From contig NAOQ01000115.1 in NCBI GenBank assembly GCA_002751075.1, positions 41,304 through 70,614 on the forward strand: a stretch of 29,311 nt of DNA. The letters run 5' to 3'. Positions 12,064 to 21,544 of this stretch are shown one piece after another (position 1 is the first letter of the stretch; each line of letters starts with the position of its first letter). The position numbers were made by a program, and so were the translations under genes. A model generated the notes under the pieces. It was not told the origin of the DNA. It saw only the letters and a program-made list of their open reading frames with translations, and made no database searches. The DNA is from Ichthyophonus hoferi. Its lineage: Eukaryota; Opisthokonta; Ichthyosporea; Ichthyophonida; Ichthyophonidae.

Positions 12064-13436
12064 GTCCAACGAATCTGTTGCACGACACATTAAAATCGAG
12101 TAAAAGCGTTGTCCGGCCGAAGCCCTGATAACAAGCGTTATGAAGTGATCGATCCGATAATATTTGATTGCATAACGTTCTTAACTCGGAAAATTGATTT
12201 GTCGATACATAGTATGAGCTTACACTAATTAAGTAATTAGCCCAAGAGCCATTCAAATAATATAATAGTGCTAGATTATCGAGATAAGATCAGACAATGC
12301 TAGTGGGCCTCCGTGATCTGTGAATTGTATTAGCCAATAAGGATCTTTACGATTGGTCCCATTTACATTAATGAATTCAGCTTTAATTAACATTTGCTGG
12401 GAAAGGATGAAAGGAAATGAAAACAACTAATGAAGGCTCAAAGCCATCCCATATGCGATAATACTGATACGGGTAAAATACGAATATGTTTGCAATACAA
12501 AAGCTTTGAATTTATTATTTTTTTAACAATAACATATTACATATAAATATATATATATAGTTGATTAGACGATTAGAGGATGCTTGATCAGTATATTATA
12601 ATCATAGTGCTTTATTATAATCGTTATTTCTTCTTGTAATATTTAGATCCCTGTTAATACTTGAAGAAAAGAGTTAGTGTACAGATCGTGCTCTCACCGA
12701 GAATACAGAAAACTGTCTAAGCATTTTTAGCAGTAATAATATCTGTTACATACACCTAGGACTAGCACCTATCTCTGATCGCTTACATTATGCAATTACC
12801 ATAATCACACCTAAACGTATTTAAGCAAAAAGTTGATTCCCTCTTCATAGAAGAGTACTATAAACAAATGGGGATAGATCCAACATTTACGCCTACTCAT
12901 TACAACTTTCTATAGAGAATAGATTATTGTCAAGAGTTATTATACAATACTGTTAACCCAGCTAAAAGTACTATGGTACAGGTGTCTATTATTCCCATGA
13001 AAAATAATTAGAACACATCAGAAGCAATGAAATGCAGCATTTACAATATTAAAAGGGCACCAGCTCACTTTATTAGCGATGCAGGCACGTGTTCATAACA
13101 ATGCAGTGAGCGCTATAGTTAATATATAACTAACAAAACCATATACCATATTATAAGAATAGTGGAATAAAATAAAATAAAATACAATTTAATATAGTAC
13201 ACCAATCAATTGGAGTCCACGAAGCCTGTAAACAAGCAGACACTACCGCACATTGCTATATAATTTATATTATCTTTTTTCCTAAGATACTTCTAAACTA
13301 CCCCGTCAGAAAATTAATACACTTTGGCTTTTTAACATGCAAGCTTCATCCTTTTGAACCACCCTAATATGCGTCTTCTGACTTGTCAATGATTAGCTTA
13401 TCTAAAACCCTACTTTTTCATATTGGGCAGCCACTA
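12064..13436. other. Intergenic DNA, possible decayed coding patch near 12070-12250
   Basis: The minus strand at 12020-12256 is open for 78 codons, partly inside LTR copy B, so it may be element-derived. No domain is recognisable. The rest is AT-rich with no feature seen. Confidence 0.3.
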
Positions 13437-13560
13437 AAATAGTATCTTTTAATTGTGGTGAGTGTAAGATAATCTTATAACCAGGTATTGCTGCAAACAG
13501 ATGAATAGAAAATGGAGAGTTGCAATCAATTGATGTCCCATTTTCCTCTTCCTCATTCAG
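13436..13560 (+). repeat. Diverged direct duplication, copy 1
   Basis: About 125 bp starting near aaaatagtatcttttaattg and containing TAATTGTGGTGAGT, AATAGAAAA and GAGTTGCAA. A second copy in the same orientation lies at 13687-13809. The copies are clearly diverged. The origin is unknown. Confidence 0.65.
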
Positions 13561-13686
13561 CCTGTCTTATGTAATTTCATTTCTCAAACCCATAATCCAC
13601 GATACTCAATCAAATACCATTCTTTAATGTATAGGCACAATACGGCTAAGAAGCATAGCCCAGTTTCTTTCTTCCTCTTTTTACGC

Positions 13687-13809
13687 TAGAATAGTATGCT
13701 TTTAATTGTGGTGAGTTGAGAACGAATAACTTGGTAAGAATGTATATTGCGGCAAATAAATGGATAGAAAAATGTCGAGTTGCAAGACATTTTCCCCTCG
13801 ATTATTTAG
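13687..13809 (+). repeat. Diverged direct duplication, copy 2
   Basis: Partner of 13436-13560, about 250 bp downstream. It shares AATAGTAT.CTTTTAATTGTGGTGAGT, a CAAA.A.ATGGATAGAAAA segment and GAGTTGCAA. It may be the ends of a small decayed element or a local duplication; no coding content lies between the copies. Confidence 0.65.
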
Positions 13810-13991
13810 AAAGTTTGATCTATGGTGAATTCTGTCAGTCTGAAAATTTATAAAATACAAACGGTTAGGGGGTATTCAAATATCCGAAAATTCCAATGCC
13901 CCGACCCGAATAGAAGGGTGTCGTTTGTCTTATTTTCTAGTGTAGCCATCAATACAGTTCAATAAACCAAAAATATCAACGCAGTTTCATA

Positions 13992-13997
13992 TTTATT
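13992..13997 (-). terminator. Candidate poly(A) signal of the proteasome gene
   Basis: AATAAA on the minus strand, about 205 nt downstream of the PSMA6 stop. It is the nearest canonical hexamer on that strand. Confidence 0.45.
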
Positions 13998-14201
13998 AAT
14001 TTTTGAAGTTATTCAAAAAAAAAAACACTTGAAGGCTCTTAGACGTGCGATACTACACTAATAGTATTACCAATAACAATACAATAATACCAATACCAGT
14101 ACCCCACCCATTGTATCATTTAGACCTATAATCAACCCATCATAGGACTAACACACAACAGTCTATTGACACCCCTTAATCACACAAACATGCTCCATCA
14201 T

Positions 14202-17200
14202 TTAATCTTGATCGGCAATAGCCTGCAGGTGCATATCAACCTCAGTGTTGCTTAGGACCCTAAAGTTCTTATCGTCAGCACTAACCACTGCCACCTCAAT
14301 CTCATTAGCTTTCAAATCAATGCCGAGAATAGATCCCAGACCTGAAATTGCTGTCTGTACGGTCTGGTCATAAGTCCACTGGGGAGCTTTTTTGATCTTT
14401 TTCTCAAGGAAATTTGTAGCTTCCTGCTCTTTAACACCCACCGCCACAGCTTTGTAGCCTACAAAATATCCGGCAGGGTCTGTCTTGTACACCTGGGGGC
14501 CCAGTTCCTCATCGATACTGATGAGAATCATGGAGCAGCCTAGGGGACGCATGGCAGCTTGCTGGGTGTACACCTATATTTGTATGTATGTGAAAGAATT
14601 CATATTTATGTTAATTTGTATGCAGGCGCACGAGGGCTGGTATGGCAGCAATGGGAGGTAATGGTAAAAATGTCTATCATATATACTAATATTATAGCAA
14701 TTGGATATATGTTTCGGTAGGGGTGTGTTGTGACACTGCAATCACAAGGCTTTATAATGACACATCATACCATTCATATCAAAAAAGTCAAATGTAACAT
14801 TTAATTTGGCAAGTAAAGTGTGATGATAGCCTATTATAGTACTAAGAAAGATCGGAGAAAATGAGTAGTCCTCTACACCAATCATTATACAATTCACAAT
14901 AGTAAAAAATAAAAATAAGTGTTGGGCAACTGGAACTGTGCATCTTGACTAGGCCTATCTGTTTAATCGATGGCCCACACAGATATAAATAGCTGCCATA
15001 TACATACATATATACATATATATATACATTTTCAATGTATTTTATAATGACCTCTATCCAATAGATAAGGGGCATGAAGATTAATGAGGCTATGTGATAA
15101 TAGAATATATATAGATAAGAAGTAACTAATACATTAGACAGATGTGGATGTATTGAGATGGCCCCGTGGCTAGACTTAAATAAAATGGTTGGGAGAGAAA
15201 ATTGCTCTAAGCACAACCAGATATAATATAATAACAATATATACTCAACAATACGATAATCTATCAATATATATATATATAATTTACCTGTGAGATGTCA
15301 GCCATGCGCTTAGCTAATTGGTCAACGGGAATCTCATACCCATACTTGTGACGGAACTCTGCTGCCTCATAACGTGCCCTGATTGGCCAAAAGTCAGTTA
15401 TATTTATCTAGATATGGGTGTGAGTGTATACAAGCGATTGTATATAAATAAGAATATCATATCCATCACCTTAAAATCTGTTCTGATTTGCCTATAATCA
15501 GATGATATGTATATATAAACCAATTATTTGCATCAGTTCACATATTTTTCAAAAATATCATTTGCACAATTGTACATAAGTATATATATACCTCATGATC
15601 TAATTGGCTTATCTATATTTAAATATTTTAAGCGACCTATGAGGAGGTATCCGCCTCCATAACCCACCAATACACACAAAATACAAAAATATTCAAATAC
15701 AACCTATAACCATATATAGGTAGATTCCTATTTCAACATTCCCTAACTTATATATATAAATGCACATTATATATATATATATATACCTAGTAACCTGGGA
15801 CCGTGAATCAGCCACCATTCCAGTCATTACACAACCAATATGGTCTGAAAGTTTAAACATATGTGTCACTGTAGTGTCGTCCAATAGTTTGTCGGGAACT
15901 TTCTTTTGGGTAATCACTGCACATGAATCCTACATAGAATGAGAGAGAGAGAGGAGAGAGAAAGAGAAGAGAGAAGGAGGAAGCAAGAAGAGAGGAAAGA
16001 GGGAGTGAATCAATAACTATGAGATGAGTGATTCTTCAACATTATATTTTGGGTAAATATCATACATAGGTCATATATGTGTGCATGCTCAAAAAATAAA
16101 GCCAGAGATAAGGGGTAGAGTTGTATAATGATGTGGTATGATATAGTATAGAGGCATATGATGAAAGATTGTGTACTATAATCTATCATACCATGAGATT
16201 GTATACTGGAGGAATGAAATGGTAAGAAATGATGTATTTGAATACGGATTGCCCATTGGGTAATTACCACATATGGATCCTATATAGAGAAGGAAATGGA
16301 TAGAGGCGGGGGGATGGGAGAGACAGAAATAAAGAAGGATTTATCCTTAAACTTTAATTAGCTGATTGTCACACCTACTTCATGTCGTGCGCATGTCTGC
16401 ATCCATATATATATATATATTGATAAGTAGACTGCTAAATAATGGGGCAATAAAACAAAGCAAGAAAGCGTAGAAAGAGTTTCAAATATTAAAATAAAAT
16501 CATCTCAGTATTTCAATATTATTATGAGGTCAAGTATGAAAATAAACATTACTTTTTTAAACATACCTTTCCGCGGATACCCAGAGAAGTCAAGCCCTCA
16601 GCATTGACAGCCTTGAAGGCATATTCAACCTAAAAGGATGAGAGGATAAGAGAAGGAAAGGGAGAGGATGAGGTGGAGTAAGATAAAAAAGGTGAATGCA
16701 GGTATATTGTGTGGAGAGAAACATCATATACATGTTAAAAAATAGTGGCTTGTCTGCTTTAGGAGGCCAGGTTTAAGACAAAGAATATAGACTGACAGAG
16801 AAGAGGTTAGAGAAGAGAGAAATAGCATGTATAAAATGAGGAGCTGCTTAGAGTAGTTGAAGAGGGTCGGATTAAGACACCCAATAATAAATAAGTATTA
16901 CATATAAGAATAATAAATTCTAGAGGGGAAGCAGAGAGAAATAGAGAGAGAAAAAAGTGTCTAATACTTAGAAGAAGAAAAATGAATCACTGCATATCAG
17001 AGACACAAAAAAAAAGATAAATACACATATTTAGCTAACAAAAAAACAAAAACAAAACAAAAAAATAACAACAACAGAGGTTACATTGCAAAAGCCAAAA
17101 ACAACAAAGCAATATAAAGAAAAAACGGTTTGTAAAAAAATAAAAAAATACTCTACCTGATATAGCCTTCCCTCGGGGGAGAAAATGGTAATATGACGGT

Positions 17201-17228
17201 CATAACCGGTGCTACTTCCTCGTGACAT
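14202..17228 (-). CDS. PSMA6: 20S proteasome subunit alpha type-6 (alpha-1), five exons
   Basis: Encodes an alpha subunit of the 20S proteasome core. The outer alpha rings gate substrate entry and bind the 19S cap; they carry no catalytic Thr. Exons on the minus strand: 17228-17157, 16629-16567, 15929-15787, 15378-15288 and 14573-14202, giving 246 residues, the same length as human PSMA6. All introns are GT..AG (527, 637, 408 and 714 nt) in phases 0, 0, 2 and 0. It starts [20 protein letters not shown], with the gating YDR at residues 9-11 and the alpha-subunit signature [13 protein letters not shown]. It continues with [55 protein letters not shown] and FLEKKIKK, all as in the PSMA6 subfamily (yeast SCL1). 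The stop is TAA. No break was found; the protein looks fully functional. It is divergent from the ArfGAP gene, 4.3 kb away. Confidence 0.97.
15941..16006 (-). repeat. Long polypyrimidine tract before the exon 3 acceptor of PSMA6
   Basis: On the sense (minus) strand this is an almost pure CT stretch of about 65 nt ending about ten bases before the acceptor at 15930. Length and purity far exceed a normal polypyrimidine tract. Confidence 0.85.
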
Positions 17229-17365
17229 GTTAGCTGTTGACAACAATAACAATGGTAACACGTACCACAACTACTTAAAGTACAAGGTATATGTCGGTAT
17301 TTTATGTTTTAGGCTTTGGTAAAACACAAATGGGGTCTAAGCAAATGTAGCGATTGTCATAAGCA

Positions 17366-17372
17366 TGACGTC
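17366..17372. promoter_or_regulatory. CRE-like TGACGTC motif upstream of PSMA6
   Basis: TGACGTC(G), seven of eight bases of a CRE, about 138 nt upstream of the proteasome ATG. bZIP factors bind such sites. No classical fungal PACE element (GGTGGCAAA) was seen in this promoter. The role is inferred from position. Confidence 0.3.
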
Positions 17373-17403
17373 GCTTACAATAAGTATTATATTTTTAGAT
17401 TAT

Positions 17404-17411
17404 TTACGTAA
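17404..17411. promoter_or_regulatory. TTACGTAA palindrome upstream of PSMA6
   Basis: A perfect 8-bp palindrome matching the fungal Yap-type bZIP recognition site, about 176 nt upstream of the ATG and 32 bp beyond the CRE-like motif. Regulation of proteasome genes by bZIP factors under stress is known in yeasts; here it is only suggested. Confidence 0.3.
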
Positions 17412-18675
17412 GAATTAGCACGTTCGATAATTGGATAGTTATGCGATTAATAGGACATAACGAGTGATAAGATTAATCGTTATTCTATTCATGCTTAGCC
17501 CAATTCACTAGTCCTAGTTACACATTCATTATTCGTACCCCTCTTCTTTTAGTTCTATTAAAACAACTTTAATGTCAGGTTTACCGATTTTTCTTATTTT
17601 TAGTCATTCTTAATTTGGCCTCCCAAGCTGTCTTTACCAGATTTCCCTTGGTCTAGTCCACCACTATATTTGTCAACCTTTACAATTTTAATATATTCTC
17701 AGTACCAGTCTTAGCACACTGACAGAATCTCGATCATGGCTTGATATACCATAATAATTAAAAACAATTGCATTATAATAAGAAATTATATATTTAAATT
17801 TCTTTTTGCTTTGAAATAGTTTTTTTTATATTTAAATTTAGGTTTACACTTGTAGCTTTTTTATTCATTTTTCAGATGAGCATCTATACTCAATTAGTTA
17901 TTTTATAGGGCAACGCATTCCATGAATCAATTACCATATTCTAAATGTAATCTCGATAGGTCCAATCGTACGCCTGCTACCTTCCCGCTATTTACTTAGC
18001 ATATGATTACCTGTGCATTTTTAAAGGTGTATATATTTTTGATTTTTGTTTAATTTGGCAAATAAAACGTGATATTAAGTCATGACCCTATCTAATAGAT
18101 CAACACTCACATTTCAATATAGCTTGCATAAGAAATCATAGAACTAAAACGAATAACTCTACAATTTTCATATTTTGGCTGGGTAACGAAGGACAGGGCT
18201 TTCTCTGACTTACAGCTAATAGCATTCATGAGAATTTATTTACATCAATAAACTACAAAATGTGAGATACTTATCGATCCTTCAATTTCAAAGCTTTTTA
18301 ATATATTATCAATGTAATCAGATAACTATAATCCTGCAATCCTGCATATGTAGATGCATTTACATGTTATAAAAAGAAAATAAATAAAAACAAGTTGTCT
18401 TAGCTCAAAATTCAAAATAGTTTAATGTTTTCTTTGTCAACACCATGAGGATAGGTTCAAAATATTTGAAATTGCATCACTACGATGTGGGCGATTTGAT
18501 AAGTTTAAACAACTCCAATGGTGCGGAAGTTCACCTAAGTAAAACTGTTGGAACCAAAGCGTTCACTTCACTTTTACAAATCATCCTTTTATTTATTGTT
18601 ATTATATTTGCTTATTACTAGAAAGAAAAAACATTCCTAACTACAATTGCCAAAAAGAACCCAGTCACATCAATA
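17412..18675. other. Intergenic AT-rich DNA
   Basis: Distal promoter side of the proteasome gene. No coding potential or repeat recognised. Confidence 0.45.
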
Positions 18676-18680
18676 CAAAT

Positions 18681-19039
18681 TGCTAAAAACAGGAATATTT
18701 AATTAATTTGGGTATTTTTATATATAACTACAATCACTTAATATTACTAGCAATTATTATTACGCATGCAGTCTGGAAAATGTTTGTGCAATCTGTTCGT
18801 ACTGAGGCACAATAAACCATTCCCGATCATTTGTTTCGGGCCCAGATAGCACATTGCTTAGGCATCCTGCCTAAGACAGGTCCTGCCGACTTGTTTAATA
18901 ATAAAAATATGTCTTGGCATATTTATAATTTGTGTGTGCAAAGGGGCACGTTGAAGCGCCTATTAATTCAATATTTTCCTTTTTTCTAAACGAATGTGGA
19001 TTACAGGAACGTTCTTGTCTTTACTTATTATTCCCAACA
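18681..19039 (-). repeat. LTR copy C
   Basis: Starts TGCTAAAAACAGGAATATTT and ends ATTATTCCCAACA on the plus strand. Shares CCAGATAGCA, TGCTTAGGCAT and GACTTGTTTAATAATA blocks with copy D and, inverted, with copies A and B. It is shorter than A and D. Confidence 0.65.
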
Positions 19040-19514
19040 TAGTAACGGAGAAAGCTTAGTTTATCATGATTACAAAACCTGGTAATTCTATTAATTTAAC
19101 AATCGACAAATGCTGAAGACACTTCACCCCAACCCTACATCTACCTACTGACTTGTGGGTGTGGACAATCAATTTTATTACATCTACACACTTGTCTTCA
19201 AATCTGCGTTTGGATCATCAACATTTCCAGCTTCAAAGTGACACCAAAGTAATGTAAAAAACAACTAGGTCACACTCATATCATCTAAGTCGCCAGACAC
19301 TAGACACTAGATGCCAGAGCCAGAGCCAGGGTCAAAATCCAATCCAACAGGAACATTTAGCATATAGTTTAGTCAACTGTATTCCTTTTTTTTTTGCAAT
19401 AGGTGCCGTGCCAATTCTTTAGTTCATATAGTGAGCCTCAAGCTTATACCAAAGTAGCCACTATGGTAAGGTTCTTTTCATATTCCTTTTTCATATTTTT
19501 TATGTCCTAGGTGA

Positions 19515-19929
19515 AATAGTCCGCCAGGCCCAGGGGAGAGTATTTAAATAGTAGTATTTAATTAAGGTTAGGTATTTCTATATACAACTATATTGGCAAT
19601 TATTTACGTATGTAGTCTGGAAAAAGTTGGTACAATCTATTGGTGCTGAATGACAATCCAAGATCATCGATCAAAAAGTGAGCCAGCCAATGGCAGAGGT
19701 CCTGCGACTACACAATAAGCCATTTCCGATAATATGTTTTGAGTCCAGATAGCATGCTTAGGCATGCTGCTTAAGACAAGTCCTGCTGACTTATTTAATA
19801 ATGTCTTAACATATTTGTACTCTGTGTACGTAAAGGGACACGTTTAAACGCCCATTAATTTGGTACTCTTTTCTTGTAAACGAACATAGGCCACAGGAAC
19901 GCTCTTGTCTCTACTTATTATTTCCAACA
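19515..19929 (-). repeat. LTR copy D
   Basis: Ends TTATTATTTCCAACA at 19929. The left limit is approximate. Blocks GGCAATTATTTACGTATGTA, CAGAGGTCCTGCGACTA and GCTTAGGCATGCTGCTTAAG match the other copies. At about 415 bp it matches copy A in length. Confidence 0.6.
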
Positions 19930-19934
19930 CAAAT

Positions 19935-20455
19935 TGTATTTTTATAGAAAACCATTTCGTATTTCACACAGACAATGAGGATTTTGCAGCTAATGAAAAA
20001 CTATACCTGTGGAGTTGCCCCAGAATTCCTATCTTTTAGTTTTGTTTTAGTGACAAATACCCATTTTATTTTGTAGTAAATGGACAAACTAGCAAGTTAG
20101 CTATGAAATGCCACGTGGTATATTTTATAGTAACACTGAATAACGCAGACATTATTGTTCAATGAAAGTATTCTATTAGGAGAATACACTCGAAACATAA
20201 CGAGTATTATGTTTATTATAGTACACAAGCAATCAAAAAAATATTATATATAACATTTGAAATATAAAAATGTATTCATGGGAATTAATTACGTCATGAA
20301 GATAGGCAATTCTCCTATAGCATAGTTTTATTATGTGATTTATGTATACAATGTCTGAGCATTGGCCGTAAACTCTTTTTATTTCAGACTACTTTTTGTA
20401 GTAAACCTACATTAGAATAAATATATGTTTAGTCATATTCCTATTAAAATTTCAC
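19935..20455. other. Intergenic AT-rich DNA, nothing recognised
   Basis: No open frame, repeat or RNA gene supported between the LTR remnant and the direct repeat pair. Confidence 0.45.
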
Positions 20456-20550
20456 GGCTCTGACCGGGTTTGAAAATATTCTTTAATTTTTTAGCACAAT
20501 TAATCGAAGGTTTTTTTTTTTGTAAAATATCTTAAATATAATTGGGTTTT
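20456..20550 (+). repeat. Diverged direct repeat, copy 1
   Basis: Begins near CGGCTCTGACCGGGTTTGAA and includes AAAATATTCTTT, TTTTTAGCACAATTAA, GAGGTTT-like and GTAAAATA.CTT blocks. A second copy lies about 230 bp downstream. Confidence 0.65.
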
Positions 20551-20686
20551 TTTAGTTTGAACCTTACTTTTCAATAAATGTTAATTTATATTAGTCAATA
20601 CATATACTACAAATGTTAGATAAGAATAAAATCTTTATGGTTGTTTGCTCATTAACTTCTGTACAGCCAATAGTAATCATTGCAGC

Positions 20687-20790
20687 TCTCCGGGTTTGAA
20701 AATATTCCTTTTTAACTTTTTAGCACAATTAAAACAGAGGTTTCAGTGTAAAAAGTAAAATACCTTGAATATCATTAGATTCTCATATGT
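20687..20790 (+). repeat. Diverged direct repeat, copy 2
   Basis: Shares CCGGGTTTGAAAATATTC, CTTTTTAGCACAATTAA and GTAAAATACCTTGAATAT-like blocks with 20456-20550, in the same orientation. The origin is unknown. Confidence 0.65.
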
Positions 20791-21176
20791 TAACATAATA
20801 TTAAATATATTTTAGTTTGTATGAATACAGCTGAATTTAGAAATTTAGATGGTAATAACTTTATCACCAGATTATTGTAAATATATTTTCACCTGTAATT
20901 AAAGGCATTTTCTGACAAAACATCCTATAGCTAGTATCTAACTAATATATATAAATTAATATATACACACTCCTATATATCTAGATATATATATACATAT
21001 TATTAGTTTTTGAGGAAGAAAGAAGTTAACAAGTAAGTTTTGCGAAGGCTACTCTATAAATACCGTGAAATAAGCAGAAGTGAAATTTCTTTAAAACATA
21101 AACACCATTAGCCCACCACACGTTATATTTTTTTTTTGTTTTTTTTTGGTTTTTCTTTTCCTTTTGTATTTTAAAG

Positions 21177-21182
21177 ACGCGT
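21177..21182. promoter_or_regulatory. ACGCGT motif upstream of the ArfGAP gene
   Basis: An MCB-type hexamer 363 nt upstream of the ATG, next to a T-rich stretch at 21127-21165. In fungi MCB sites bind MBF-type factors. A single hexamer is weak evidence. Confidence 0.2.
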
Positions 21183-21532
21183 GCTTCTTATTTAAGTATT
21201 TAAGTATACCTAGTTATTGTTACTGGTGTTGCTTTGGTAGATATAGGAATTGCAGGGGGCGCATGTGAACATACACGCACATATATAAATGTACCAGTTA
21301 TTTTTTAAAATACATTTATTTTCATATATGATATTGCTTTATATTGATATTGCACTATATTGAAGGCATTTATTAAAATCTGAACGACTTTTTTATTTAC
21401 TAGATGCAAATATATAATAATAAAGGGTGATATAACATATTTCTATACACACATCTATTTTTTATAGTCACTAGTTTTGTTATTATTATTACCATCACTC
21501 AAGCCACACCATCAACCCATATTTTTTTTTAC

Positions 21533-21534
21533 AG
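21533..21534 (+). other. Possible 5' UTR 3' splice site
   Basis: A ten-T run followed by ACAG ends here, 10 nt before the ArfGAP ATG. It looks like a good acceptor. It would place an intron in the 5' UTR, or join an upstream coding exon that I cannot find. No donor was identified. Confidence 0.35.
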
Positions 21535-21544
21535 AGCACAAACA

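Larger units (their letters stand above)
18681..19929 (-). mobile_element. Old LTR retrotransposon remnant with two LTRs and a short interior
   Basis: Two same-orientation LTR copies (18681-19039 and about 19515-19929) enclose about 475 bp. The outer ends are TG..CA, and CAAAT flanks both sides (18676-18680 and 19930-19934), consistent with a 5-bp target duplication. On the minus strand the LTR begins TGTTGG and ends AGCA, most like Copia-type LTRs (inference). The interior has no recognisable gag, protease, integrase or reverse transcriptase, so the element is either non-autonomous (TRIM-like) or heavily eroded. The two LTRs differ at many positions and in length, so the insertion is old. 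I see no clear primer-binding site or polypurine tract. The alternative is two independent solo LTRs. Confidence 0.55.

Noticed and set aside
12020-12256. 78-codon minus-strand frame as a host gene
   Set aside because: It overlaps an LTR fragment, lacks any domain or promoter sign, and is within the length expected by chance.
14842-15267. 141-codon hydrophobic open frame on the minus strand
   Set aside because: It lies entirely inside PSMA6 intron 4; its composition (Tyr, Ile, Leu from AT-rich repeats) is what AT microsatellites give.
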